From: Nioella sp965215655
GTDB taxonomy: Bacteria > Pseudomonadota > Alphaproteobacteria > Rhodobacterales > Rhodobacteraceae
Direction of reading: 5' to 3'
Length of the DNA: 64,000 nt
Assembly: GCF_965215655.1 (NCBI RefSeq)
Contig: NZ_OZ244111.1
Span: forward strand, 1,426,001 to 1,490,000
Shown here in pieces: positions 1 to 7,582 of the stretch. The first letter of the stretch is position 1; every line of letters begins with the position of its first letter. Position numbers and translations under genes: made by a program. The notes beneath the pieces are model-generated. The model searched no databases and was not told where the DNA came from. It worked only from the letters and a program-made list of their open reading frames with translations.

Positions 1-360
1 GCGCCAGGGATCGGGCGGTCCGTCGCCCTCCGCCAGTTCCGCGATCCGCTCGCGCGCTTCCTCCGACAGGTGATCGCGCACCATGTCGAGCGCGCCCGCG
101 ACGCTGCACGGAAAAGTCAGGCCAAGCGTATCGAGCGCATGGGCGAATTCCCGCGCCACGGCAGAGAGCGTGTCCCGGTCCACCGGACCGAGCGCTGCCA
201 GACGGCGCACCAGTGTCTCCTGCTGGCGTAGCGAGAGGCCAGTCAGCCGCGGCATCGCCCCCTCGGACAGCAGCAGCCGCACGATCACCGCTGCCTTGTC
301 GGCATTCGACATCCGCAGCGGCGGCGCGGGCGCGTCCACAAGTCTTTCGGTCAGTTGCAT
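1..360 (-). CDS. fliG: Flagellar motor switch protein FliG, N-terminal part (3' end outside window)
   Basis: The minus-strand frame opens with ATG at 358-360 and stays open to the window edge, giving about 120 residues. After a short leader it reads NADKAAVIVRLLLSEGA, the start of the FliG N-terminal domain that in this family docks on FliF at the base of the flagellar MS ring. Further in, VDRDTLSAVAREF and a GLTFP stretch fit the short FliG variants of Rhodobacteraceae, as I recall them. The C-terminal torque domain is not visible. Identification is by recall of family patterns, so the name is probable rather than certain. Confidence 0.75.
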   Translation of the reverse strand, partial: MQLTERLVDAPAPPLRMSNADKAAVIVRLLLSEGAMPRLTGLSLRQQETLVRRLAALGPVDRDTLSAVAREFAHALDTLGLTFPCSVAGALDMVRDHLSEEARERIAELAEGDGPPDPWR

Positions 361-427
361 ATTCAGCCCCACATCTGTTGTCACTCACCCGTCAGGCAGG
401 ATCGGAGAACAGGGGTTAAGGGCCGGT

Positions 428-456
428 AACCCGCCGCAGGGAAAGCGCGGCGGGTT
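428..456 (-). terminator. Hairpin downstream of argC
   Basis: A 10-bp perfect stem (AACCCGCCGC, 428-437, pairing with 447-456) lies 18 bp beyond the argC stop. The U-tract is weak on the argC strand and better (TTTT) on the plus strand, but no plus-strand gene precedes it. It probably ends argC transcription. Confidence 0.5.
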
Positions 457-473
457 TTGCTAAAATCGCACCG

Positions 474-1382
474 TTACAGACCCGCGTCTTCGGGTGCACC
501 GATCATCAGGTTGAGGTTCTGCACGGCGGTGCCGGACGCCCCCTTGCCCAGATTGTCGAGCGTGGCGGTCACGGTCATGATCCCGGTCTCGTCACTGCCG
601 TGAACCGAGATTTCCATCCGGTTCGTTCCGTTCATCGCCCGCGCATCCAGACGCGCCGGGGCAGGGACGAGGTCGACGAAGCGGGCAGAGGCGTAGAAAG
701 CGCGGAATGCCTCTTCCAGCTTTGCCATGCCAGGCGCGCCCGTCATCGCGTCACGATGCAGATGCAGCTGCACGATCATGCCCTGCGCGTAGTTGCCAAC
801 CGCGGGCTGGAACGCGGGCTGCCGGGTCAGGCGGCCATAGCGCATGATTTCGGGCACATGTTTGTGGCTCTGGCCTGTGGCATAGAGGAAATAGGCGGGG
901 GCGGTGCCCGCGTCATATTCCGCGATCAGCGCCTTGCCGCCGCCGGTATAGCCCGAGGTGCCCGTCAGCACCAATGCATCCTCTTCAGACAGGAACCCGG
1001 CATCGCGCAGGGGCCGGATCAGCGCGATCGACCCGGTGGCGTAGCAGCCCACATTGGCCACCCGCGCGGCCCCGGCAATGGCCTCGGCCTGACCGGGCAG
1101 TTCCGGCATGCCATAGACCCAGTCATCGGCGACCCGATGCGCGGTCGAGGCGTCGATGATCCGGCAGTCACCGGCCAGCGAAACGGCTTCGATGGCGGCG
1201 GCGTCGGGCAGGCACAAAATCGCCACATCGGCCTTTGCAAAGGCCTCGGCGCGGGCATCCGCATCCTTTCGGCGCTCATGCTCCACCTGGACAAGCGTGA
1301 TATCCGCCCGGCCCTGGAGCCGTTCGAGAATCTGCAGGCCGGTCGTGCCGGCCTCACCGTCGATGAAGACCTTCGCCGTCAT
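474..1382 (-). CDS. argC: N-acetyl-gamma-glutamyl-phosphate reductase, short (type 2) form
   Basis: This enzyme reduces N-acetylglutamyl phosphate with NADPH in the third step of arginine synthesis. The protein has 302 residues, the length of the short bacterial ArgC class. It begins MTAKVFIDGEAGTTG, a nucleotide-binding loop, and carries the catalytic cysteine in NVGCYATG around residue 110. GTSGYTGGGK follows in the middle. A frame extension using TTG at 1403 exists, but the ATG at 1382 is preceded by AAAGGAACAG at good spacing and starts exactly where the family starts. The gene stands alone; the next gene upstream on the strand is the small secreted protein at 1493-1654. Confidence 0.93.
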   Translation of the reverse strand: MTAKVFIDGEAGTTGLQILERLQGRADITLVQVEHERRKDADARAEAFAKADVAILCLPDAAAIEAVSLAGDCRIIDASTAHRVADDWVYGMPELPGQAEAIAGAARVANVGCYATGSIALIRPLRDAGFLSEEDALVLTGTSGYTGGGKALIAEYDAGTAPAYFLYATGQSHKHVPEIMRYGRLTRQPAFQPAVGNYAQGMIVQLHLHRDAMTGAPGMAKLEEAFRAFYASARFVDLVPAPARLDARAMNGTNRMEISVHGSDETGIMTVTATLDNLGKGASGTAVQNLNLMIGAPEDAGL

Positions 1383-1492
1383 GGGCTGTTCCTTTGTGGT
1401 CAAGTGGTGGTGGGGGAGGTAGCGCGTTTCAAGACAAGGCTCAACGCCAAAGCGCGGGCCTTGTCACAGCACGTCTGAAAAGGGGAATGGGG

Positions 1493-1654
1493 TCAGCTGC
1501 TGACCGAGGTCTCGCAGCGCCCGGTTACTGGGTCCCAGGTCGTGCCATCCATGCAGCTGGCTCGTCGGTCACCATGCTCGCAGCCCGATTGGGCCAATGC
1601 CGCCACAGGCGACAGGGCGAAGGTCAGGGCGATGATCAAAGCGGCGGGGCGCAT
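1493..1654 (-). CDS. Small secreted cysteine-containing protein, chitin-binding-like
   Basis: A 53-residue protein with a clear signal peptide (MRPAALIIALTFALSPVAAL, cleavage expected after ALA). The mature part is only about 30 residues with three cysteines and the string CMDGTTWDPVTGRC. This pattern of Cys, Trp-Asp and Cys resembles half of a type 14 carbohydrate-binding (peritrophin) module, so peptidoglycan or chitin binding is possible but unproven. The ATG is supported by AGGAGG just upstream (plus-strand CCTCCT near 1660). It follows purB on the same strand, separated by a repeat element, and was probably transcribed separately. Confidence 0.65.
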   Translation of the reverse strand: MRPAALIIALTFALSPVAALAQSGCEHGDRRASCMDGTTWDPVTGRCETSVSS

Positions 1655-1759
1655 GGGGGCCTCCTGCTTGGGAAATCTGCGACGCATGTCGATGCGGGAA
1701 AAATACTAGCACTAAATCTCGTGCGCGCGAAGCCCCGCACACCCAATTTGTCTTCCGCC

Positions 1760-1836
1760 TTCATCTTGGCAGAAATACCTCAGGGGGGTGCGGGGGAGGA
1801 TCCCCCCGCGGATCGACGCCGAAGGCGGCGACCCTC
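1760..1836 (-). repeat. Intergenic hairpin repeat, copy 1 (3' side of purB)
   Basis: The element holds a conserved edge (plus-strand TTCATCTTGGCAGAAATAC), a GC hairpin (GCGGGGG at 1790-1796 pairing with 1803-1809) and a second small hairpin (GACGCCGAAGGCGGCG). Related copies lie at 24018-24050 and 35333-35405. In all three the element sits just past a stop codon and runs in the same direction relative to the upstream gene, so it may act as a terminator. Confidence 0.7.
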
Positions 1837-1844
1837 CCTCAGTA

Positions 1845-3152
1845 TCAGTCCTCGCCGAAGACGCGCGCAAAGATCGTGTCCACGTGCTTGGTGTGGTAGC
1901 CCAGATCGAACTTCTCGTTGATCTCGTCCTCCGACAGGGCCGCGCGTACCTCGTCATCGGCCAGCAGCTCCTCGCGGAAGTCGGTGCGGTGATCCCAGAC
2001 TTTCATGGCGTTCCTTTGCACCAGCCGATAGGCGTCCTCGCGGGAAACACCCGCTTGCGTCAGCGCCAGCAACACCCGCTGCGACATCACGAGGCCGGGG
2101 AATTTGTTCATATTGTCCAGCATGTTCTGCGGGTAGACCAGCAGCTTGTCGATGACACCAGTCAGGCGGGCCAGCGCGAAGTCGAGCGTGACGGTGGCAT
2201 CCGGCCCGATCATCCGTTCGACCGAAGAATGAGAGATGTCGCGTTCATGCCAGAGCGCCACGTTCTCCATCGCCGGAATGACCGCCATGCGTACGAGGCG
2301 GGCCAGCCCGGTCAGGTTTTCCGTCAGCACCGGGTTCTTCTTGTGCGGCATGGCGGACGAGCCCTTTTGCCCCATCGAGAAGAACTCGGCCGCTTCCAGC
2401 ACCTCGGTGCGCTGCATGTGGCGGATCTCGATGGCGATGTTCTCGATGGAACTGGCCACAACGCCAAGGGTGGCGAAGAACATCGCGTGGCGGTCGCGCG
2501 GGATGACCTGGGTGCTGATCGGTTCGGGCACGAGGCCCATCTTGTCGCAGACATGCTCCTCGACCGCCGGGTCGATATTGGCGAAGGTGCCGACCGCGCC
2601 GGAAATGGCGCCCGTTGCGATCTCGGCCCGCGCGTCACGCAGGCGGCTGAGGTTGCGGTCCATCTCGGCATAGAAGCGCGCGAAGGTCAGGCCCATGGTG
2701 GTGGGTTCAGCGTGGATGCCGTGGCTGCGGCCGATGCGGACGGTGTCCTTGTGTTCATAGGCACGTCGCTTCAAGGCCGCCAGCAGCGCCTCCACATCCG
2801 CAATCAGGATATCGGCGGCGCGCACCAGCTGCACATTGAGCGTGGTGTCCAGAACGTCCGACGAGGTCATGCCCTGATGCACGAAACGCGCTTCTTCGCT
2901 GCCCACATGCTCGGCCAGATGGGTCAGGAAGGCGATCACGTCATGCTTGGTGACGGCCTCGATCTCGTCGATGCGGGCGACGTCGAACTCCACGTCCTTG
3001 GCCTTCCACACGGCCTCGGCATTCTCGCGTGGGATGACACCCAGATCGGCCTGCGCGTCGCAGGCATGGGCCTCGATCTCGAACCAGATGCGGAACTTGG
3101 TTTCCGGGCTCCAGATGGCGACCATTTCGGGGCGGGAATAACGGGGGATCAT
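1845..3152 (-). CDS. purB: Adenylosuccinate lyase
   Basis: The enzyme releases fumarate twice in purine synthesis: from SAICAR, and from adenylosuccinate on the way to AMP. The 435-residue length is normal. The protein starts MIPRYSRPEMVAIWSPE and has the superfamily signature SSAMPHKKNP around residue 265, whose serine lies on the flexible catalytic loop. The conserved TSSD motif (MTSSDVLDTTLNVQL) occurs near residue 95 and the catalytic-histidine region GRSHGIHAEPTT near residue 145. It is transcribed away from the DUF6314 gene; the 84-bp gap at 3153-3236 must hold both promoters. Confidence 0.97.
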   Translation of the reverse strand: MIPRYSRPEMVAIWSPETKFRIWFEIEAHACDAQADLGVIPRENAEAVWKAKDVEFDVARIDEIEAVTKHDVIAFLTHLAEHVGSEEARFVHQGMTSSDVLDTTLNVQLVRAADILIADVEALLAALKRRAYEHKDTVRIGRSHGIHAEPTTMGLTFARFYAEMDRNLSRLRDARAEIATGAISGAVGTFANIDPAVEEHVCDKMGLVPEPISTQVIPRDRHAMFFATLGVVASSIENIAIEIRHMQRTEVLEAAEFFSMGQKGSSAMPHKKNPVLTENLTGLARLVRMAVIPAMENVALWHERDISHSSVERMIGPDATVTLDFALARLTGVIDKLLVYPQNMLDNMNKFPGLVMSQRVLLALTQAGVSREDAYRLVQRNAMKVWDHRTDFREELLADDEVRAALSEDEINEKFDLGYHTKHVDTIFARVFGED

Positions 3153-3236
3153 GGGGCGCAGCCTTGCCTTTGAGGAGGAGTTGGCGTCCTCTTAAGGGCA
3201 GAGGAACCTAACCACAAGTTAAGGGGTGTCGCAGGG

Positions 3237-3674
3237 ATGGGGCTGAGCCTTGCCGATTTCGAAGGTCGCTGGCGTCTGAGCCGCCGGATCGACGATGCCC
3301 GCGCCGGGCTGACCGGGCGGCTGGAGGGCGAGGCCCTGTTCGTGGCGGGGCAGGGCGGGCTGGTTCTGACCGAGACGGGCCGCTTGCGCTACGGAGATGG
3401 CCCGCCCTTGCAAGCCGAACGCCGCTATCTCTGGCGCGAGGAGGCAGGCGGGATCGCGGTGTTTTTCGAGGACGGTCGGCCCTTTCACTGGTTCTCGTCC
3501 GATGCGCCCGAGACCCACCACGATTGCCCCCCGGACCTCTACCATGTGCGCTATGATTTCAGCGCCTGGCCAGAGTGGAGCGCTGTCTGGCAGGTCTCAG
3601 GCCCGCGCAAGGATTACGTGATGGAGAGTCATTATACGCGCGTCACCGGTTGCGGGGGCGTGCCGGAACGTTAA
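3237..3674 (+). CDS. DUF6314 family protein
   Basis: A 145-residue soluble protein without signal peptide. It opens LADFEGRWRLSRRIDDARAG and is rich in beta-type strands with aromatic motifs such as LWREE, FHWF and YHVRYDF, which suggests a small lipocalin- or calycin-like barrel. The family is common in Rhodobacteraceae but I know of no assigned function. The conserved pattern HHDCPPDLYHVRYDF in the second half is the best family marker. The stop lies about 30 bp before the next gene, so the two may be cotranscribed. Confidence 0.8.
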   Translation: MGLSLADFEGRWRLSRRIDDARAGLTGRLEGEALFVAGQGGLVLTETGRLRYGDGPPLQAERRYLWREEAGGIAVFFEDGRPFHWFSSDAPETHHDCPPDLYHVRYDFSAWPEWSAVWQVSGPRKDYVMESHYTRVTGCGGVPER

Positions 3675-3703
3675 TCTGCGGTAAAGATTAAGGGGATTTG
3701 GTC

Positions 3704-4501
3704 ATGCGTGTTTTGGGAATGAGCCTTTGTATTGTCGTCGCCGGATGGGCCGGTCCCGTTGCGGCGCAGGGAATGGAATGGGTCTATACCAGTTGGACGC
3801 CGGTGCCCGGCGAACCGCCGTCGATCTCGCTCGATTATGGCGTGGCCTATACCGACATTGTTCAGTTCAGCCTGAACTGCAATGCCGGGTCCGCAGGGTC
3901 GACGGCAGATGTGGATTTCTTCTCCAATACTGGCGCAATGCCGCATGGCAGCCCTGTCACGGTGTCAGTCGTGTCCACCGGGCAAGGGCCTTTGCAGATT
4001 CCGGCGCAGGTTTTTGCATGGGAGACCGGCCATACGGGCGCGCGGGTCGAGTTGCCGATGTCGCATCCTTTCTTCGCGGTGCTTCAGAACGGGTCGGGCC
4101 TGTCCTTTCAGCTGGCGGGCCAGCAGGGCATCGCGCTGCCGACCGGGGCGGGCCGGGGCGACATCACCCGGTTCGTCAATGAGTGTTCGGCCCTGTCGCC
4201 CAATACGCCCCCGGCAAACCCCGCCGCACCGCTGAGCTGCGACAGCTATGGCAATGCACGGTCGCTGTCCGGCGAAGTGCCGCAGCAGGTTACCTTTTCC
4301 AATACGAGCAATGCGGCCCGAGTGTTGTTCTGGATCGACTATGAGGGCCAGCCCACGCAGATCGCGATTGTGGAGCCGGGGCTTTGGGTGACGATTGACA
4401 GCTATCTGACCCATCCTTGGCTGATCACGGATATGGAGGGCATGTGTCAGGACGTGATGGTGCCGCAGGCCGGGCAGGATCGCTACGATATCCCCAACTA
4501 A
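3704..4501 (+). CDS. Secreted protein with C-terminal VHL-beta-like domain (copy 1)
   Basis: A 265-residue exported protein. The signal peptide is residues 1-21 (ends PVAAQ). Residues about 25-165 form a beta-rich domain of unknown type. After a Pro/Ala linker, residues about 192-250 resemble the beta domain of the von Hippel-Lindau protein: VTFSNTS, then FWIDYEG, PG and SYLTHPWLITD. Human VHL binds hydroxyproline with W88, Y98, S111, H115 and W117; the equivalents W210, S233, H237 and W239 are present here, while the Y98 position is not obvious. The start is ATG 3704 behind AAGGGGA; the in-frame TTG at 3698 is too close to that site. The next gene encodes a paralogue. Function unknown. Confidence 0.75.
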   Translation: MRVLGMSLCIVVAGWAGPVAAQGMEWVYTSWTPVPGEPPSISLDYGVAYTDIVQFSLNCNAGSAGSTADVDFFSNTGAMPHGSPVTVSVVSTGQGPLQIPAQVFAWETGHTGARVELPMSHPFFAVLQNGSGLSFQLAGQQGIALPTGAGRGDITRFVNECSALSPNTPPANPAAPLSCDSYGNARSLSGEVPQQVTFSNTSNAARVLFWIDYEGQPTQIAIVEPGLWVTIDSYLTHPWLITDMEGMCQDVMVPQAGQDRYDIPN

Positions 4502-4624
4502 TGGCTGGCAAGTGCCGGGTTGCGCAACATTTCTAAATATGTGTCGAATTAACACTATCAATCTTCTGGAAGCTGATTTAGGGTGCGAGTCATTGACCTG
4601 ATCATCCATACAGAAAGCCTTTCC

Positions 4625-5479
4625 ATGCCCCGTTTTCCCCTGATCCTCGCCAGCGCCGCCGTGGCGCTTTCCTCTGTCAGCGCCCATGCTCAGCAGGGCT
4701 ATCTCTGGCAGGATTATATCGACCTTGCCCAGAACCCGTTCGAGTCCCATGTCTCGCTGGTCTATGGCGTGCCCGAAACCGACGACCTGCAATTCTTTGC
4801 GAGCTGCCAGATCGGCGCGGGCGGCACCTATGCCTCTGTTCAGATCGTGGCCGATACGGCGGGTTTGCCCAATGGCGCGCCTGTCTCGCTGTCCTTTACC
4901 GATGGGGCCGGGGCAGGAACGATCCTGGACGGCACGATCATCGGTGTGAATGCCGAGTTTGGCGTCACCGGCGTCGAACTGGCGCTGGAGCTGGACGATG
5001 CCCTGTTCAACCTCATGCGCGCCCGCGATTTCCTGAGCTACGCCATTCCCGGCGGCCAGGGGTTCGAAATGCGCACCGCAGGCGTTGCTGGCCCGTTGGA
5101 CAGCTTCCTGACCGCTTGCGCCGATCCGGTGGCCGGGACCGCCCCGGTCACGGGCGGTGAGCTGCCGCCGCCCGCCGGTGACGCACATGGCTGTGAAATG
5201 CTGGGGCAGGTCCTGTCGCTGAACGGCAACCAGCCGCAGCAGATCACCCTGACCAACATGACCGACGGCTATCGCGGCGTCGTCTGGATCGACTACCAAG
5301 GCAACTTTGTCGATATGGGCGGGCTGAATGCCGGGGAGTCGATGACCATCGACAGCTATGTCACCCACCCGTTCATGATCACCGATGGTCCGGGCAACTG
5401 CCTTGAGGTGATGGTGACGACCGGCGGGCAGCCCAGTTATGCGATTTCCGCGCCGGGGCAGTTCTTTGGTAACGAATGA
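4625..5479 (+). CDS. Secreted protein with C-terminal VHL-beta-like domain (copy 2)
   Basis: A 284-residue paralogue of the preceding protein with the same layout: signal peptide ending VSAHAQQ, an N-terminal beta-rich domain, a Pro-rich linker near residue 180 and a VHL-like C-terminal domain (about 204-265). Of the hydroxyproline-pocket positions, W221, S244 and H248 are kept, but the last tryptophan is F250 (SYVTHPFMITD). Both paralogues carry a cysteine before and after the VHL-like domain, which could form a disulfide in the periplasm. The ATG at 4625 is used because the frame upstream encodes no export signal. The 123-bp gap before it is AT-rich and contains the palindrome GTTGCGCAAC (4519-4528), so it may have its own promoter. 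Confidence 0.75.
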   Translation: MPRFPLILASAAVALSSVSAHAQQGYLWQDYIDLAQNPFESHVSLVYGVPETDDLQFFASCQIGAGGTYASVQIVADTAGLPNGAPVSLSFTDGAGAGTILDGTIIGVNAEFGVTGVELALELDDALFNLMRARDFLSYAIPGGQGFEMRTAGVAGPLDSFLTACADPVAGTAPVTGGELPPPAGDAHGCEMLGQVLSLNGNQPQQITLTNMTDGYRGVVWIDYQGNFVDMGGLNAGESMTIDSYVTHPFMITDGPGNCLEVMVTTGGQPSYAISAPGQFFGNE

Positions 5480-5500
5480 CCGCGTAGGGCGGCTCAGGCC

Positions 5501-5908
5501 CTAACCTTTGTCGCCCTTCATCAGCCGGTCGGCCTTCTTGCGCACCAGAACGCTGCGCAGGTCGTGCATGGCCATCAGCAGCCGGTCGGTGACGTCTTCC
5601 AAAGCGGCGTCATCGGCGCGGCTTTGCGCCCATTGGGCGGTCAGGTTCAGGTGGTCGATGGTGCGGTGAATGTCATCGAGGTCGCGCCGGGCCAGCAGCG
5701 CCTCGCGCTCGGCCATCCAGTCGGCGATGACGCGGGTTTCCTCAGGCGTGAGAACATGGTCGCCATGGGGCTTTACCCGGCCATTCTTGATGTTTACCAC
5801 CGCGATCTCGTTCATCTCGATCCGCCGCTGGCGGTTCTGGGTATCGACGCGATAGACCGCCGCCCCGTTTTCGCGGACCCGGAAATAGAACTCTGGTAAC
5901 TCTGACAT
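5501..5908 (-). CDS. Conserved hypothetical protein
   Basis: A 135-residue soluble protein starting MSELPEFYFRVRENGAAVYR. I recognise it only as a conserved Rhodobacteraceae family without known role. The first half is beta-type and ends in VVNIKNGRVKPHGDHVLT. The second half is helical and highly charged (VIADWMAEREALLARRDLDD). There is no signal peptide, membrane segment or cysteine. The frame extends 21 codons further upstream but lacks a ribosome site there. It ends 21 bp from the converging VHL-like gene. Confidence 0.75.
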   Translation of the reverse strand: MSELPEFYFRVRENGAAVYRVDTQNRQRRIEMNEIAVVNIKNGRVKPHGDHVLTPEETRVIADWMAEREALLARRDLDDIHRTIDHLNLTAQWAQSRADDAALEDVTDRLLMAMHDLRSVLVRKKADRLMKGDKG

Positions 5909-5977
5909 GAAACGCGCCCCGCCGGTCTGGCCAATGGCGGCCAATCTAGAAACGGGGCGCGACGCTGTCAAAGCCTG

Positions 5978-6604
5978 TCAGAGCTTGCGAGCCACGAAAT
6001 AGGGGCGCTTGGCAGAGTTGTTGAAATCCTGAACGTCGGTGATCTCGAACCCGGCGGCCTCGATCCGCGCGCGCAGCCGGTCGCCTGACAGGTAGAGCAC
6101 ATGCGGGGCCTTGCCGAACAGCTGCATGGTGGCGATGAGCGGCCGGAACGGGGACAGCGGCCCACCAAGGCAGACGGTCTTGGAGATCAGCAGACCGCCG
6201 GGCGCCAGACGATCATGCATTTCCGCAAGCCCCGCATCGAGATCATCCAGCAAGTGCAGGGCATTAAAGGCCAGCACCGCGTCAAACGGCCCCTCTGGCA
6301 GCACCCCCTGATCCGCCGCCGCGCGCTGGAAGCTGAGGTTTTGCAGGCCCGCGTCCCAGCATTTTTCCCGCCCGATTTCGACCATCTTGCCCGAGACATC
6401 CGTGGCCACATATTCCGCGACGGCAGGGGCCAGTTCAATCGCGGTACTGCCGGTGCCACAGCCGATCTCCAGCACCCGGTCGCCGGGTTTGAGATAGCTG
6501 CGCGTGTGATCGAGTGTTGTCTGGTAGGCGGCGATGTCCTTCACCGGTTGGGCGGCGTATTTCGGTGCGATCTTGTCCCAGAAGGCGGTGGCGGTGGCTG
6601 TCAT
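5978..6604 (-). CDS. Class I SAM-dependent methyltransferase
   Basis: A 208-residue enzyme of the Rossmann methyltransferase class. Motif I is VLEIGCGTGSTAIELAP near residue 45, followed by the acidic residue in ATDVSGKMVEIG, and FDAVLAFNALHLLDD as the post-I/motif IV region. The N-terminal FWDKIAPKYAAQPVKD is common in small-molecule methyltransferases of the UbiE-like type. The substrate cannot be read from the sequence. A strong AAAGGAG precedes the start. It is divergent from the LysR gene at 6691, which therefore is its likely regulator. Confidence 0.85.
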   Translation of the reverse strand: MTATATAFWDKIAPKYAAQPVKDIAAYQTTLDHTRSYLKPGDRVLEIGCGTGSTAIELAPAVAEYVATDVSGKMVEIGREKCWDAGLQNLSFQRAAADQGVLPEGPFDAVLAFNALHLLDDLDAGLAEMHDRLAPGGLLISKTVCLGGPLSPFRPLIATMQLFGKAPHVLYLSGDRLRARIEAAGFEITDVQDFNNSAKRPYFVARKL

Positions 6605-6690
6605 GGCGTGTCTCCTTTGACGGCAGGAGGTATCGGGCAGTCAGTCTAAAAGAAATTGCAGAAATTCGCAGTCGGTTTATACGGATATGC

Positions 6691-7578
6691 ATGAATTGGG
6701 CCGCGATCTCTTTCGACTGGAACCAGGTGCGGGCCTTCCTTGCCACGGTGGAGGAGGGCACGCTGTCGGGCGCGGCGCGGGCTTTGCGGCTTACGCAACC
6801 GACGCTCGGTCGGCAGGTGGCGGCGCTGGAGGAAAGCCTGAACATCACCCTGTTCGAACGCGTCGGCAAAAGCCTGATCCTGACGCAGGCCGGCATGGAC
6901 CTGCTGGAACATGTGCGCGCCATGGGGGAGGCGGCGAACCGGATCTCGCTGTCGGCTGCGGGTCACGTGCAGGAGGTGCGGGGCGAGGTGCGTATTTCGG
7001 TCGCCGATGGCTATGCCGCGTATATCCTGCCCGATATCCTGAAGCGTCTGCGCAAGGAAGCGCCCGGTCTGACCATTGAAATCCTTGCAGAAAACCGGGT
7101 GTCGGACCTGCGCAGGCGCGAGGCGGACATTGCCATCCGCCATATGCGGCCCGAAGACCCGGAGCTGATCGGCAAGCGCCTGCGCGACGGGACCGGCAGC
7201 TTCTACGCGTCAAAAGAGTGGCTGGACCTAAACGGGCGGCCGTCGACCATGGCCGATCTGGAAACCATCGAAATGGTGGGCATCGACCAGCCGGAACGCA
7301 TGGTGGCGGAGTTGAACAAGCGTGGCATTCCGGTCAGCCATGTCAATTTCCCCATCCGCACGCTGAACTCGGTCGTCGCTTGGGAAATGGTGCGGCGGGG
7401 CCTTGGCGTCGGCGTAGGATCGGACCTTGTGGCCGCAGGCACGCCAGAAGTGGAACGCCTGCAGATCGAGGGGCTTGCCCCCATCACCTTCCCGAACTGG
7501 CTGGTCACGCATCGCGAATTGCGCAACAGCCGCCGCATCCGCGTGGTGTTCGACATGCTGGCAGAGGAACTGGGGTAG
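6691..7578 (+). CDS. LysR family transcriptional regulator
   Basis: A 295-residue regulator with an N-terminal winged helix (DWNQVRAFLATVEEGTLSGA, then LTQPTLGRQVAALEE) and a periplasmic-binding-type effector domain from about residue 95. The chosen start is ATG 6691; longer versions of the frame run into the divergent methyltransferase gene and add no family sequence. The 86-bp gap to that gene (6605-6690) is AT-rich for this genome and should contain the operator. The effector is unknown. The gene ends 4 bp from the convergent trpE. Confidence 0.9.
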   Translation: MNWAAISFDWNQVRAFLATVEEGTLSGAARALRLTQPTLGRQVAALEESLNITLFERVGKSLILTQAGMDLLEHVRAMGEAANRISLSAAGHVQEVRGEVRISVADGYAAYILPDILKRLRKEAPGLTIEILAENRVSDLRRREADIAIRHMRPEDPELIGKRLRDGTGSFYASKEWLDLNGRPSTMADLETIEMVGIDQPERMVAELNKRGIPVSHVNFPIRTLNSVVAWEMVRRGLGVGVGSDLVAAGTPEVERLQIEGLAPITFPNWLVTHRELRNSRRIRVVFDMLAEELG

Positions 7579-7582
7579 CGGC

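Noticed and set aside
1788..3173. Long open frame opposite purB
   Set aside because: High-GC codon bias of purB leaves the opposite strand open; the frame has no family sequence and purB is certain.
4519..4528. Palindrome GTTGCGCAAC between VHL-like genes as an operator
   Set aside because: One short palindrome with no known matching regulator and no second copy; kept only as a note under the gene.
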